Made by a program: the position numbers and the translations under genes
The notes under the pieces: model-generated
Database searches by the model: none
Told to the model about the DNA's origin: nothing
Seen by the model: the letters and a program-made list of their open reading frames with translations, nothing else
Source: Enterococcus sp. DIV0212c
Lineage (GTDB): Bacteria; Bacillota; Bacilli; Lactobacillales; Enterococcaceae
Assembly (NCBI RefSeq): GCF_017377505.1
Contig: NZ_JAFREN010000011.1
Span: 1 to 64,000 of the forward strand
Length of the DNA stretch: 64,000 nt
Reading direction: 5' to 3'
In this document: positions 49,476 to 59,008 of the stretch, piece after piece
Layout: each line of letters starts with the position of its first letter
Position numbering within the stretch: the stretch's first letter is position 1

Positions 49476-50528
49476 TTATTCTTCATCAAGAGGAAGTTCT
49501 TCTTGTGCTTGTTCTTCTTCAACAACAGTCGTTGTTCCATCACCGATACCAAATGCATCACGGACACGTTTCGAAACTTCTTCGACCATTTCAGGATGTT
49601 GCATCATGTAAACTTTGACATTTTCACGACCTTGACCGATTCGTTCTTCTTTGTAGCTGTACCATGCGCCACTCTTATCAACAATATCTTTTTCAACTGC
49701 CATATCAAGTAATTCTCCTTCTTGAGAGATTCCTTGGCCGTACATGATATCTACTTCCGCTACTTTAAATGGCGGTGCTACCTTGTTTTTAACAACTTTG
49801 ATTTTTGTGCGGTTACCGATAATGTCTGTTCCTTGCTTCAATTGTTCAGCACGTCTTACTTCTAAACGAACCGTTGCATAGAATTTCAACGCACGTCCAC
49901 CAGGTGTTGTCTCAGGATTACCGAACATAACACCGACTTTTTCACGAATTTGGTTGATAAAGATCGCAATTGTCTTTGTCTTGTTGATCGAACCTGAAAG
50001 CTTACGTAAGGCTTGTGACATCAAACGTGCTTGTAAACCAACGTGACTTGCTCCCATTTCCCCATCAATCTCTGCACGAGGTACAAGGGCCGCTACAGAG
50101 TCAATAACAACGATATCAATGGCACCACTGGAAACTAATGCATCAGCGATTTCTAATCCTTGCTCACCAGTATCTGGTTGTGAAAGCAGTAATTCATCGA
50201 TATTTACGCCTAATGCTTGTGCATATTGAGGATCTAAAGCATGCTCTGCATCGATAAATGCCGCTGTTCCGCCTTGTTGTTGTACAGATGCGATTGCATG
50301 CAATGCAACAGTTGTCTTACCAGAACTTTCTGGTCCATAGACTTCAACGATACGTCCACGAGGATAACCACCAACGCCTAATGCCACATCCAATGCTAGT
50401 GAACCACTAGGAATAGTCGAGATTTGTTGGTCGATCTTTTCCCCTAATTTCATTACTGAACCTTTACCAAAGTTCTTTTCGATTTTTTTTAATGCGGCAT
50501 CTAAGGCCACTTTACGATCATCTGCCAA
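49476..50528 (-). CDS. recA: Recombinase RecA
   Basis: RecA forms filaments on single-stranded DNA for strand exchange and SOS induction. This copy has 350 aa. Walker A GPESSGKT is at residues 65-72. The Walker B region [10 protein letters not shown] and loop 2 with [20 protein letters not shown] are both present. The acidic C-terminal tail ([14 protein letters not shown]) is typical. It is preceded by AAGGAGG and a promoter with a LexA-type box. Confidence 0.98.
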   Translation of the reverse strand: MADDRKVALDAALKKIEKNFGKGSVMKLGEKIDQQISTIPSGSLALDVALGVGGYPRGRIVEVYGPESSGKTTVALHAIASVQQQGGTAAFIDAEHALDPQYAQALGVNIDELLLSQPDTGEQGLEIADALVSSGAIDIVVIDSVAALVPRAEIDGEMGASHVGLQARLMSQALRKLSGSINKTKTIAIFINQIREKVGVMFGNPETTPGGRALKFYATVRLEVRRAEQLKQGTDIIGNRTKIKVVKNKVAPPFKVAEVDIMYGQGISQEGELLDMAVEKDIVDKSGAWYSYKEERIGQGRENVKVYMMQHPEMVEEVSKRVRDAFGIGDGTTTVVEEEQAQEELPLDEE

Positions 50529-50579
50529 TCGATAATCCTCCTTATATATAAACGATTTAAATTCCTTTTCAATAAATAT

Positions 50580-50608
50580 ATCATAACTGGTTTATTTAAA
50601 AAAAGCAA
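50580..50608 (-). promoter_or_regulatory. recA promoter
   Basis: On the minus strand, TTGCTT and TATGAT are separated by 17 bp and end about 50 bp before the recA start codon. Confidence 0.7.
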
Positions 50609-50616
50609 GAGAAAAA

Positions 50617-50630
50617 CGAACAAACATTCG
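50617..50630. promoter_or_regulatory. LexA/DinR-type SOS box upstream of recA
   Basis: CGAACAAACATTCG fits the Firmicutes CGAAC-N4-GTTCG pattern with one mismatch. It lies 9 bp upstream of the recA -35 hexamer, where LexA repression is expected. Confidence 0.7.
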
Positions 50631-50635
50631 CCTTT

Positions 50636-51883
50636 TTATTTTTTCTTAGTAACTGCTCTACGAATCAAATCTAATCCTTTCATCACAGCACTTTGACGAA
50701 TATAGCGTCGATCACGATTAAAATGTTGCAGCGTTGCAAAAGTGGGTTGTCCTTTTTCAGCAATACCAATCCAAACGGTTCCTGCTGGCTGCCCTTCTAA
50801 TTCATCAGGGCCGGCAACACCTGTAAAAGATACTGCAAAGTCTGCGTCCGCTAATTTTCTTGCTTGTTCGGCCATTGCAATCGCACAGGCTTCACTAACA
50901 ACGCCTTCTTTTTCAAGTAATTTACGGTCGATACCTAAAAACTGTTCTTTTGTTTCAGCAGAATACGTAACAAAACCACCTTTGAATACTTCTGAAACAC
51001 CAGCGATATCTCCTAATGTGCTTTGAAAAAGTCCAGCGGTCAAACTTTCTGCTGCAGAGATCGTTTTTCCATGTGCTTTCAAGGCCTCGACTGTTACTTT
51101 TACTAAGCTATTCTCATCCCCATACCCATAAAAATATTCACCAACTTTTGTCATGACTTGCGCTTCCAGACTGTCCAGTAACTCCTGGCCTTTTGCAGCA
51201 TCTGAAATTTTAGCGGTTAAACGCAATGTTACTTCATTTGGTTTAGCATATGGTGCAATCGTCGGATTCGTTTGGGTATCGATCAATTCTTTTAGTTCTG
51301 TCACTAATTGCGATTCGCCAATACCATAAAATCTTAACACTCTAGAAATCAGCTGCTCTGCTTGTGGAAACAGTTCTCCTAATAAAGGACGTGCATTTTG
51401 TAGAAACATTGGTTTTAATTCATTTGGTGGTCCGGGCAACAATAGATAGGTTGTCTCATCGGCGGTAATCAAGGTGCCTACAGCGAGACCCGTTGGATTT
51501 TGAACAGCAATCCCGCCTTCGATCATCAAAGTCTGCTTCAAATTATTCTCGGTCATTTTATTTTTTGAAAAAGTAAAAAATTCATGAAGACGAGTAAGCG
51601 CCTGCTCATCTTGGACTAAAGAACGATGAATATGAGCAGCTACAGTATCTTTGGTTAAATCATCATCTGTCGGTCCTAATCCACCGCATAAGACGATTAG
51701 ATCACTACGCTTTTCGGCTTCAGCTAATAATTGTTCCAAACGTCCCGGATTGTCTCCCACAACGGTATGATAATAAACCTCGATCCCTAAATCTGCTAAT
51801 TCTTCTGATAGAAATGTCGCATTTGTATTGACGACTTGTCCTAATAACAACTCTGTACCAACTGCAATGATCTCTGCTTTCAT
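50636..51883 (-). CDS. cinA: CinA family competence/damage-inducible protein
   Basis: This 415-aa protein has an N-terminal molybdopterin-binding-like domain (about 1-170; [30 protein letters not shown]) and a C-terminal CinA domain (about 255-410; [37 protein letters not shown]). The C-terminal domain of related proteins has nicotinamide-nucleotide amidase activity, and the full-length form is found next to recA in streptococci and enterococci. It lies 108 bp upstream of recA, which has its own SOS promoter. Confidence 0.95.
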   Translation of the reverse strand: MKAEIIAVGTELLLGQVVNTNATFLSEELADLGIEVYYHTVVGDNPGRLEQLLAEAEKRSDLIVLCGGLGPTDDDLTKDTVAAHIHRSLVQDEQALTRLHEFFTFSKNKMTENNLKQTLMIEGGIAVQNPTGLAVGTLITADETTYLLLPGPPNELKPMFLQNARPLLGELFPQAEQLISRVLRFYGIGESQLVTELKELIDTQTNPTIAPYAKPNEVTLRLTAKISDAAKGQELLDSLEAQVMTKVGEYFYGYGDENSLVKVTVEALKAHGKTISAAESLTAGLFQSTLGDIAGVSEVFKGGFVTYSAETKEQFLGIDRKLLEKEGVVSEACAIAMAEQARKLADADFAVSFTGVAGPDELEGQPAGTVWIGIAEKGQPTFATLQHFNRDRRYIRQSAVMKGLDLIRRAVTKKK

Positions 51884-52000
51884 TTTTCTCCTCTTCTCTA
51901 ATAAGATACGTAAACGATTCTTATTTCATTTTATCACAGGAAATTTTTTTCTTGCTGCCAAACGGCTTTGTCTGAGTTATTTTTTAAATAGATAAAATAA

Positions 52001-52029
52001 TTATCATTTACATAATAATATGATACAAT
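52001..52029 (+). promoter_or_regulatory. Promoter of the 52065 gene
   Basis: TTATCA and TACAAT are separated by 17 bp. They end 36 bp before the ATG, with AAGGAGG in between. Confidence 0.65.
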
Positions 52030-52064
52030 TTGATTATCTAGTCACAAGGAGGAAAAGAAGAAAC

Positions 52065-53240
52065 ATGGCAGAATTTATTTTAGTAATAAGTTTTTTAGGA
52101 TTACTAGTTGGAGGGTTTCTTTCACTGAAAACAGCTTTCAAAAAACAACCGAAAAAGCAGGCATTACTTTTAACCGGAGCTAGTTTTATTGTGATGATCG
52201 GAGCTGGTTTAGCCTTACCAACTACTCCAGTTGTTTCGATTGCTGAAAAATCAATAAAAACAAACGATCAGGGAACTGCAATAATCGAAGGAAAAACGAA
52301 TGATCAAAGTAACATCACCTTAGATGGGGAAAAAATTGAAACAAAAAACGGCGAATTTTCTTACAAAGTTACATTAAAAGATGATCAACCTCAAAAACTA
52401 ACTTTTGTTGCTTCCATTGGTGACAAAGACAAAGCTGAAACGATCGAAGTCAAACCATCAAAAGCATTCGTTGCTTTTTTAAATGAAGAAAAACAAGATC
52501 AAGAAACACTGAAAAAAGCGGAAACTGCCCTAGTTTTAGCTGAAAATAAACCTACGCAAAAAAATTATGACGAAGCCGCAACTCGTATCACTTCATTAAC
52601 AAAGGAAAAAGACGACTTCACCAAACGTTTAGCGATCGTAAAAGAGAATGTTCCGATTTACGAAGCTGTTGAACTGGCGGAAACAAAACAAACGAAAGAA
52701 CAAGTCGATTCAGCAACCGCTTTAGTAGCAAAAGCAACGCTAAATAAGGACTCTTTACTAAAACGTTTAACGACTGTCCAACAAAAAATCACTGAAAAAG
52801 AAAAAGCAGAAAAACAAATCGCATCCGCTCGTGAAGCGGTTGAAAAAGCGGAACAAGAACCTACAGATGATCATTATAATCAAGCAATTGCTAAAATCAA
52901 GGAACTTCCAAACGGCAACACAGAATTAACTAATCGCGCAAATAGTGTAAAACAAACCCTCACTACTCAAAAAGAAGAAGCTAAAAAAGTAGCCGCAGCT
53001 CAAAAGAAAGCAGAACAAGAGGCACAAAAAGCGGCCGCTGAACAACAAGCACAAGCGGCAGCCGCAGCTCAAACACCCGAAACTCCTGCACCAGATACAC
53101 AAGGTACTGGGCAAATGGTCCTAGTTACAGCAACTGGGTCAAAATATCATAATCATAAGTGCGGCAATGGAACGTATACTCCAGCAACACTAGAAGAGGC
53201 ACAAACACGAGGTCTAACACCTTGTTCAAAATGCTTTTAG
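52065..53240 (+). CDS. Membrane-anchored coiled-coil protein with Cys/His-rich C-terminal tail
   Basis: This 391-aa protein has two hydrophobic helices (about 3-20 and 31-52), then a short Ig-like strand region (about 62-130; IIEGKTNDQSNITLDG). Three helical, Lys/Glu/Ala-rich repeats with E/Q-x-PT spacing follow (about 145-290), then an Ala/Gln stretch. A ~37-residue tail contains YHNHKCGNGTYTPATLEEA and TPCSKCF. The tail pattern H-x2-C...C-x2-C resembles zinc-binding tails attached to secreted Lactobacillales proteins. The start at 52065 has AAGGAGG upstream. Function unknown; the tail is predicted to face outward. Confidence 0.75.
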   Translation: MAEFILVISFLGLLVGGFLSLKTAFKKQPKKQALLLTGASFIVMIGAGLALPTTPVVSIAEKSIKTNDQGTAIIEGKTNDQSNITLDGEKIETKNGEFSYKVTLKDDQPQKLTFVASIGDKDKAETIEVKPSKAFVAFLNEEKQDQETLKKAETALVLAENKPTQKNYDEAATRITSLTKEKDDFTKRLAIVKENVPIYEAVELAETKQTKEQVDSATALVAKATLNKDSLLKRLTTVQQKITEKEKAEKQIASAREAVEKAEQEPTDDHYNQAIAKIKELPNGNTELTNRANSVKQTLTTQKEEAKKVAAAQKKAEQEAQKAAAEQQAQAAAAAQTPETPAPDTQGTGQMVLVTATGSKYHNHKCGNGTYTPATLEEAQTRGLTPCSKCF

Positions 53241-53254
53241 AACTGATTAGAGAT

Positions 53255-53297
53255 AAAAAAATAGGCCTTCCTATAAGTGGAAGTGCCTATTTTTTTT
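53255..53297. terminator. Bidirectional terminator between convergent genes
   Basis: AAAAAATAGGC pairs with GCCTATTTTTT around a TCC/GGA inner stem. It serves both the 52065 (+) and 53302 (-) genes. Confidence 0.85.
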
Positions 53298-53301
53298 ACA
53301 A

Positions 53302-54090
53302 TCAATGCATATATATATACGCTGAAATCAAATACAAAATCCAAATATGCAGTGGATAGAAGAAATAAAAGAAGTTCTTCATCCCTTTTCCTTTTTCGCC
53401 ATTAAATAATAAAATCGGAATCACTGCAAAAATCATCATCCATTGTGTCGATCCTTGGAAAAAGAACAGAACTGCGACTAAAGCAATCAGCATACATTGA
53501 AGCCAACGTTGATTTTTAGCTAAATACATCAATGGAATCAACAATACCATGATACTATTTTCAGCAAACAATAATGCTGGGATAAAATTCGCTCCCCAGA
53601 CTGCCACCATGATCGTACTTGGATTTGACATAAGTGAAAGCAAAATCGCAGAAGAGATGATCGGAAATAGGATGATCGCAATTCCTATTAAAATTTTGCT
53701 GAATTTTTTACTTGAGTGCCCTTCTGAAATTTTATCGATCCCATACATCATCAATGTTCCGACTAATAGATCACGAAAAATATTATTCATCAACTGAACT
53801 TCTTCATACCCTACGATTTTCTGTAAAAAGAAACTTCCTAGCGTCATAAGCACCATACCTAGATACAAACGCATCATATACTTCTCTTTACTTCTTGTAT
53901 GACTAAAACCAACCACACTAACAAAGAAGAAAAGTGTTGCAACGGGTCTTCCAAACCAATCTAACCAATCAGGCGCCCCCATTGGAACAAACATTTGATG
54001 AATATGATCAATGAACATCAAAACGATTCCGATTATTTTTAAATCGAATGTCGTTAATCCTCTAAACTTACTTGTTGTTAAACTCTCCAT
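53302..54090 (-). CDS. TraX family membrane protein
   Basis: This 262-aa protein has about eight to nine transmembrane helices. It matches the TraX family (F-pilin acetylase relatives), seen in LKIIGIVLMFIDHIHQMF at the N-terminus and FFYPLHIWILYLI at the C-terminus. Despite the family name, chromosomal Firmicutes members are not evidence of conjugation. The acyl acceptor is unknown. It is monocistronic. Confidence 0.85.
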   Translation of the reverse strand: MESLTTSKFRGLTTFDLKIIGIVLMFIDHIHQMFVPMGAPDWLDWFGRPVATLFFFVSVVGFSHTRSKEKYMMRLYLGMVLMTLGSFFLQKIVGYEEVQLMNNIFRDLLVGTLMMYGIDKISEGHSSKKFSKILIGIAIILFPIISSAILLSLMSNPSTIMVAVWGANFIPALLFAENSIMVLLIPLMYLAKNQRWLQCMLIALVAVLFFFQGSTQWMMIFAVIPILLFNGEKGKGMKNFFYFFYPLHIWILYLISAYIYMH

Positions 54091-54211
54091 TATGACACGC
54101 TCCTCATTAATTAACCTAACGTATTATAAAATAAAAGAACCTTTTTTACCTTAGAATCATCTTTCAATCATCTATCAATTTTGTCATGCTGAATAGTTAT
54201 CCCCATAAAAA

Positions 54212-54255
54212 AATGAGTTAAAACAAGACTTTTAACAGCCTTACTTTAACCCATT
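54212..54255 (-). terminator. Terminator of the SDR gene
   Basis: AATGAGTTAAA pairs with TTTAACCCATT (one wobble) and leads into a T-run on the minus strand. Confidence 0.7.
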
Positions 54256-54268
54256 CGTTCTTTTCTAT

Positions 54269-54892
54269 TTATTGATGCACACTAAAACGTTGGTTCGGAT
54301 GAACATTTTTTTCAATTTCATCCACCATTGCAATCGCATAATCTGCATACGAGATATAGCTTTTGCCTTCTTTATCTGTTTCTAACTCTTCGCCAGCTGC
54401 AACATATTTCCCTGTCGCTGGACCTTCTGCATCAAATTCTGCCGCTGGGCTGATATATGTCCAGTTTATATCTTTAGCACCTTCTAATAACGCTAAGCCT
54501 TTACCCATCGCAGTAGCTAACGGTTGAAATGCTTCAGGAAAGTCTGGTGTTTCACTCAAGCGTACAGTGTGTTCTGGATTTACAAATAAACTTCCAGCTC
54601 CACCGACAACGAACAAACGTGTTTTTTGATTTGTCAAAATATCGATCAAATGTTGTGTTGAACCAGTAAACTCACTAACATCGCCCCAAAAACCTAGTGC
54701 ACTGACCAAAACATCAAAATCTTTCACATCATCTGTCGTTAAGCTGTATACGTCTCTTTCAATCACAGGTGTACCGTCTGTGATTTTCGCTGCATCACGA
54801 ACGATTGCTGTAACATCTAAACCTCTTTTTTTTGCTTCTTTCAAAATTGCTGAACCCGCTTTACCATTTGCTCCTAAAATTGCTACTTTCAT
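54269..54892 (-). CDS. NAD(P)-binding SDR/NmrA-like oxidoreductase
   Basis: This protein has 207 aa from ATG at 54892; the in-frame extension to 54958 crosses the operator and was rejected, and AAAGGAAG precedes the chosen start. A Rossmann glycine motif GANGKAGSA lies at residues 7-15. An atypical short-chain or NmrA-like fold follows (VGGAGSLFV, NWTYISPAAEF). It probably binds NAD(P)H and reduces or senses a small molecule. It is paired with the Rrf2 gene, with which it shares an upstream operator. Confidence 0.88.
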   Translation of the reverse strand: MKVAILGANGKAGSAILKEAKKRGLDVTAIVRDAAKITDGTPVIERDVYSLTTDDVKDFDVLVSALGFWGDVSEFTGSTQHLIDILTNQKTRLFVVGGAGSLFVNPEHTVRLSETPDFPEAFQPLATAMGKGLALLEGAKDINWTYISPAAEFDAEGPATGKYVAAGEELETDKEGKSYISYADYAIAMVDEIEKNVHPNQRFSVHQ

Positions 54893-54914
54893 ATTTATCT
54901 TCCTTTCTATTAAT

Positions 54915-54941
54915 GAAACTTTTTTTGTTACATTTAAATCT
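54915..54941. promoter_or_regulatory. Shared operator copy upstream of the SDR gene
   Basis: GAAAC-N7-GTTAC followed by ATTTAAATCT. The same arrangement occurs at 55404-55430 upstream of the Rrf2 gene; the 15 bases GTTACATTTAAATCT are identical. Confidence 0.7.
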
Positions 54942-54960
54942 AAAAAGAGAAGAGACACGT

Positions 54961-55383
54961 TTAGGTCTCTTGTTGCTTGATTTGATGAATCACATCAGAT
55001 AAAGCAAGCTCTTTTAATTCTGCTTCCATACTTTGCTGAACTTTTATATATTGTTCTTCTAAAGCGTTTTGGATATTTGCTCCTACCAGACAATTTGGAT
55101 TAGGATTTTGATGGATATTGAATACTTCGTGATCTAATTCAACTGCTTCGTATACATCAAACAGAGAAATCTCTTCTGGTTTTTTCAACAAATATGTCTG
55201 GGTCGCTCCTCTACTTGTGTGAATGAGCCCAGCTTTTTTTAGCTTACTCATCAATCGTCTAACGACAACGGGATTGGTATTTACGCTTGATGCGATCAAT
55301 TCAGAATTCACACGATCGGGCGGCCCGATCTCAATTAAACTGAGGATATGGATCGCAACACTTAATTTCGTCGACATGGCCAT
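54961..55383 (-). CDS. Rrf2 family transcriptional regulator
   Basis: This 140-aa regulator has an N-terminal winged helix-turn-helix (about 5-60; LIASSVNTNPVVVRRLMSKLKKAGL) and a dimer helix, with a single Cys in PNCLVG. The three Cys needed for an iron-sulfur cluster in IscR/NsrR are absent, so it probably senses by another means (YwnA-like). The start at 55383 has GGAGTG at six-base spacing. The palindrome in its upstream region suggests autoregulation. Confidence 0.85.
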   Translation of the reverse strand: MAMSTKLSVAIHILSLIEIGPPDRVNSELIASSVNTNPVVVRRLMSKLKKAGLIHTSRGATQTYLLKKPEEISLFDVYEAVELDHEVFNIHQNPNPNCLVGANIQNALEEQYIKVQQSMEAELKELALSDVIHQIKQQET

Positions 55384-55403
55384 GTCTATCACTCCAACTC
55401 TTA

Positions 55404-55430
55404 GTAACATTCTGAGTTACATTTAAATCT
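55404..55430. promoter_or_regulatory. Rrf2 operator upstream of its own gene
   Basis: GTAAC-N7-GTTAC is a perfect dyad, followed by ATTTAAATCT. It is repeated upstream of the SDR gene at 54915. Confidence 0.72.
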
Positions 55431-55572
55431 TACTGCGTTTACTTAAAAATGTCAATAGATAAACTTATGTTAAAAGATTTATTTTTACTTTCATGATAAA
55501 ATCAAAAATAAGCAGTACCTCAATACAACAAATAGACACTAAACCTACATTCAGTTTCTAAAGGAGCCTAAC

Positions 55573-56379
55573 ATGGAAATCAAACTATCTGTCCTTATCT
55601 CAGAAGCAAAAACAACGATTGAATTTAACGATCATCAAGGAATCATCAACATACTTGATCGCAGTAAAGATATCACATTGGATCAGCCCGTAGTCTATAT
55701 TTTAATTAAAGACAACACTATTATTTCGATAGGAAAAGCCACAGCAGGTACTTTCCAAAATGAATTAGATTTTAATAAAGTAATCACAATTGCTCCATCC
55801 TGGGATATCGAACTGAACTATCTAGTCCAACAGTTCATTACAGAAGCCGTTGAAAACAATATCACCCTTGCTCATATACCTGAGTTAGAAACAAAAATTC
55901 CAACAAGTCAGAAAAAAACAGTCACAACCTACAAAGATGAAGTCCTTTTAGTTCTTGAAAAATTCGGCTATCGCCTAAAACAGCAAGAAGAAGCTAAAAA
56001 AACCAAAGCCAAACCTGCCAAAGCACGACATAAATGGACCAAAGAAGTCAGCCAAATCGAATTCTTCATCGATACAAGAGACAGCAAAGCCACTGCCCTT
56101 TGGCATAAACGAAATGAAATGCTTTTAAAAGCTGGGGCAACAATGATGGCCGAACCACCCCTTAATAAAGATGGCTCTCTGGGCTTTTCTGCAAAAATGG
56201 GGCAAAGAATCAGAGAAGATCATAAGGATAAGGTTAAAAACAATGTGACGACAGAAGATATCATTTTAAAAAGTGTGAATGAGGTCGGTTTGTTCTTATA
56301 CTTTGGCGGAACAAATAGTTGGTTAGAACTGATTGATGCCACTGGTAAAACCCTTAATGAATGGACTGTCGTTCAGTAA
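55573..56379 (+). CDS. Conserved hypothetical protein, GIY-YIG-like N-terminus possible
   Basis: This 268-aa cytoplasmic protein has no signal peptide. Residues 40-58 (VVYILIKDNTIISIGKAT) and 70-95 resemble the start of a GIY-YIG-like fold, but the diagnostic Gly-Ile-Tyr/Tyr-Ile-Gly residues are not met. A basic linker (KKTKAKPAKAR, about 139-150) separates a second domain (about 155-268) with a FGGTNSWLELIDATG segment. The ribosome site is AAGGAG. The gene stands alone with a good terminator at 56407. I do not recognise the family and give no function. Confidence 0.65.
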   Translation: MEIKLSVLISEAKTTIEFNDHQGIINILDRSKDITLDQPVVYILIKDNTIISIGKATAGTFQNELDFNKVITIAPSWDIELNYLVQQFITEAVENNITLAHIPELETKIPTSQKKTVTTYKDEVLLVLEKFGYRLKQQEEAKKTKAKPAKARHKWTKEVSQIEFFIDTRDSKATALWHKRNEMLLKAGATMMAEPPLNKDGSLGFSAKMGQRIREDHKDKVKNNVTTEDIILKSVNEVGLFLYFGGTNSWLELIDATGKTLNEWTVVQ

Positions 56380-56406
56380 TGTGCCTTCTTCTAGGTTGAA
56401 ATTAGT

Positions 56407-56446
56407 AAGCTCTTTTGGCGCTTAATACGCTTGAGGGCTTTTTTTT
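56407..56446 (+). terminator. Terminator of the 55573 gene
   Basis: AAGCTCT pairs with AGGGCTT (one wobble) and is followed by six or more T. Confidence 0.75.
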
Positions 56447-56572
56447 CGCTTCTAAAACTATTTTTCAGACAAATTCACCTAACTGTCTAATTTTGTACAG
56501 CTATCTTTTGTTAGCAAAAATGTTCCTTGTTACAATGACGGTGTAACAGATCAAAAATCAGGAGGGATATTT

Positions 56573-58345
56573 ATGAAGTACGTAAGTGGAAACTATGAAG
56601 CATTTGCAAGAAGCAGAAAACCAGAAGGCGTTGATGAGAAAAATGCCTATATCGTTGGCGCAGGTTTGGCCGGTTTAGCAGCAGCAGTCTTTTTGATCCG
56701 TGACGGACACATGAAAGGTGAACATATCCATATTTTTGAAGAATTATCCTTATCAGGCGGCTCTTTGGATGGAAAATTCATTCCCCATGATGGTTTTGTT
56801 ACGCGCGGTGGTCGTGAAATGGAGAATCATTTTGAATGTTTATGGGACCTTTTTCGTTCCGTTCCTTCATTAGAAGTAGAAGATGCTTCTGTATTAGATG
56901 AATTTTACTGGCTAGATCATGACGATCCTAACTCTTCAAATTGTCGTATCATTTATAATCGCGGCGAGCGTGCAGCTGATGACGGTGAATTTACGTTATC
57001 TAAAAAAGCCCAAAAAGAATTAGTCGATTTATTTATGACATCAGAAGATAAACTAATCGGCAAACGAATCGAAGATGTCTTTACTGAGGAATTCTTTGAA
57101 TCCAATTTTTGGTTATACTGGTGTACAATGTTTGCTTTTGAAAAATGGCACTCTGCTATCGAAATGAGACGCTACGTGATGCGTTTTATCCATCATATCA
57201 AAGGTTTACCAGATTTCACCGCATTAAAATTTACACGCTACAATCAATTTGAATCTTTAGTCAAACCCTTGTTGAGCTTTTTAAAAGACAATGGCGTAGA
57301 CTTCCAATATGAAACAAAAATCAATGATATCAAAGTCGATATCACAGAAAATAGCAAAGTTGCAAAAAGCATCTTACTAACAAGAGCTGGAAAAACCGAA
57401 GAAATTCATTTAACTGAAAATGATTTAGTTTTTGTCACAAATGGATCGATCACTGAAAGTTCGACAGAAGGAGATCACCATACTCCTGCACCGATCACAC
57501 ATGATTTAGGCGGTAGCTGGAATCTTTGGAAGAACTTAGCAAAACAATCTCCAGAATTTGGTAATCCTGATGTCTTTTGTGAGAATTTACCAGAAGAAAG
57601 TTGGTTCGTTTCCGCTACTGTAACCTGGGAAAATTTCGATATCGAACCTTATATTTCTAGATTGACTCATCGTAAAATGAGAACTGGAAAAATTGTAACC
57701 GGCGGAATCATTACCATCAAGGATTCTAATTGGTTGATGAGTTTTGCGATGCACCGCCAACCTCATTTCAAAGAACAAAATGAACAACAATCGATCACTT
57801 GGGTTTATGGTTTGTTATCCAATACTCCAGGTAATTACATTAAAAAACCAATCGAACAATGTTCAGGTTCAGAGATTGCTCAAGAATTGATGTATCACTT
57901 AGGCGTTCCTGAAGAAGACATCGCTAAATTTGCTCAAAATTCTTGTGTAGCGATTCCAGTTTATATGCCGTTTATCACTTCTTATTTCATGTTACGCGAA
58001 CCTGGTGATCGTCCGTTAGTAATTCCTAACGGTTCGAAGAACTTAGCGTTTATTGGGAACTTTGCTGAAACGGAGCGAGATACAGTGTTCACTACTGAAT
58101 ACTCTGTTAGAACTGCAATGGAAGCTGTATATCAATTACTGGATGTTGAACGTGGGGTTCCTGAAGTCTTTGCTTCTGCTTACGATTTGCGGACATTGGC
58201 GAATTCTGTTTATTATTTGTCAGATAAGAAAAAACTGACCGAGATGGAATTGCCTTTCGTTGAACGTAAGATTGTTGAGAAGTTTGTGGATAAAACGAAA
58301 GACACGTATATTGGCGATATTTTGAAAGATGCTGATTTGATTTAA
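56573..58345 (+). CDS. ohyA: Oleate hydratase
   Basis: This FAD-dependent hydratase converts oleate to 10-hydroxystearate. It has 590 aa, the usual length. The FAD motif GAGLAGLAA is at residues 29-37. The catalytic Glu is in [11 protein letters not shown] (Glu at residue 82, the same number as in the staphylococcal enzyme), and FRSVPSLE follows. It has the conserved HRQPHF and [10 protein letters not shown] regions. It has no N-terminal hydrophobic extension, unlike the copy at 109-1803. GGAGGG precedes the start. It is monocistronic. Confidence 0.95.
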   Translation: MKYVSGNYEAFARSRKPEGVDEKNAYIVGAGLAGLAAAVFLIRDGHMKGEHIHIFEELSLSGGSLDGKFIPHDGFVTRGGREMENHFECLWDLFRSVPSLEVEDASVLDEFYWLDHDDPNSSNCRIIYNRGERAADDGEFTLSKKAQKELVDLFMTSEDKLIGKRIEDVFTEEFFESNFWLYWCTMFAFEKWHSAIEMRRYVMRFIHHIKGLPDFTALKFTRYNQFESLVKPLLSFLKDNGVDFQYETKINDIKVDITENSKVAKSILLTRAGKTEEIHLTENDLVFVTNGSITESSTEGDHHTPAPITHDLGGSWNLWKNLAKQSPEFGNPDVFCENLPEESWFVSATVTWENFDIEPYISRLTHRKMRTGKIVTGGIITIKDSNWLMSFAMHRQPHFKEQNEQQSITWVYGLLSNTPGNYIKKPIEQCSGSEIAQELMYHLGVPEEDIAKFAQNSCVAIPVYMPFITSYFMLREPGDRPLVIPNGSKNLAFIGNFAETERDTVFTTEYSVRTAMEAVYQLLDVERGVPEVFASAYDLRTLANSVYYLSDKKKLTEMELPFVERKIVEKFVDKTKDTYIGDILKDADLI

Positions 58346-58360
58346 ATTAAACACAAACTA

Positions 58361-58406
58361 GGCTACATGCCTCTTTTACAAATAAAGGGGCATGTAGCCA
58401 GTTTTT
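58361..58406 (+). terminator. Terminator of ohyA
   Basis: The perfect 11-bp stem GGCTACATGCC/GGCATGTAGCC is followed by TTTTT. It may also terminate the convergent operon ending at 58431. Confidence 0.85.
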
Positions 58407-58430
58407 ATAATCAAAAATTGCCTTTGATTT

Positions 58431-58997
58431 CTAAAAATCATATTCCGCTTCTTTTTGCTGAATCATTGTTTGGTATGTATCCAACAATAAGAAAAAGTCA
58501 TCCACAAATCGATCTAAGCGAAATTCAATATCAGGATTTTTGATTTCTTGCCGAATAATATCTTGATCCGTAATAAACACATAATTCGGCACTAAATTAG
58601 CTTTCATATAACTCAAAACCGGACGAATTTGTTGTTCAGGAATCAAAAAATGTTTTTCTGATCCAGCTGTGACGATCATACCTGCCACCTTATTTCGAAA
58701 AGCATTTACTGGCAACATATCAAACAAATTTTTCAACGTTCCAGGCATCGATGCTTGAAAAATCGGCGTACCAATAATCAAGCCATCTGCGTCCATGATT
58801 TTTTTCAATGCTACACCAACTTCGCCTTCATGTTGAAGATATTCACGACCATCAGCAAATGGAAATTGCATCTCAGAAAAATCAATCACATCTACTTCTG
58901 CATCTTCTCGTACTTCTTTTATTTTATTGATTGTATAATTAACAGCTACTCTTGACTTACTACCAAAAGCTGAGCCGATGATTGCTACAATTTTCAT
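58431..58997 (-). CDS. NADPH-dependent FMN reductase family protein
   Basis: This flavodoxin-fold reductase has 188 aa. It has the FMN phosphate-binding segment IGSAFGSKSR (about 7-16) and the GTPIFQASMPGTLKNLFDML motif (about 77-96) typical of NAD(P)H:FMN reductases. It is the third gene of the MarR, luciferase-like, FMN reductase run and starts 11 bp after the oxygenase stop. It probably supplies reduced FMN to that partner. Confidence 0.92.
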   Translation of the reverse strand: MKIVAIIGSAFGSKSRVAVNYTINKIKEVREDAEVDVIDFSEMQFPFADGREYLQHEGEVGVALKKIMDADGLIIGTPIFQASMPGTLKNLFDMLPVNAFRNKVAGMIVTAGSEKHFLIPEQQIRPVLSYMKANLVPNYVFITDQDIIRQEIKNPDIEFRLDRFVDDFFLLLDTYQTMIQQKEAEYDF

Positions 58998-59008
58998 AAA
59001 GGTTCACC

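Noticed and set aside
52500..52980. Repetitive Lys/Glu-rich DNA in the 52065 gene considered as a tandem repeat
   Set aside because: The periodicity is at the protein level (helical modules); the nucleotide units are too diverged to be a DNA repeat.
53302..54090. TraX family name suggesting a conjugation gene
   Set aside because: The gene stands alone among chromosomal genes. The family is widespread outside conjugative elements.
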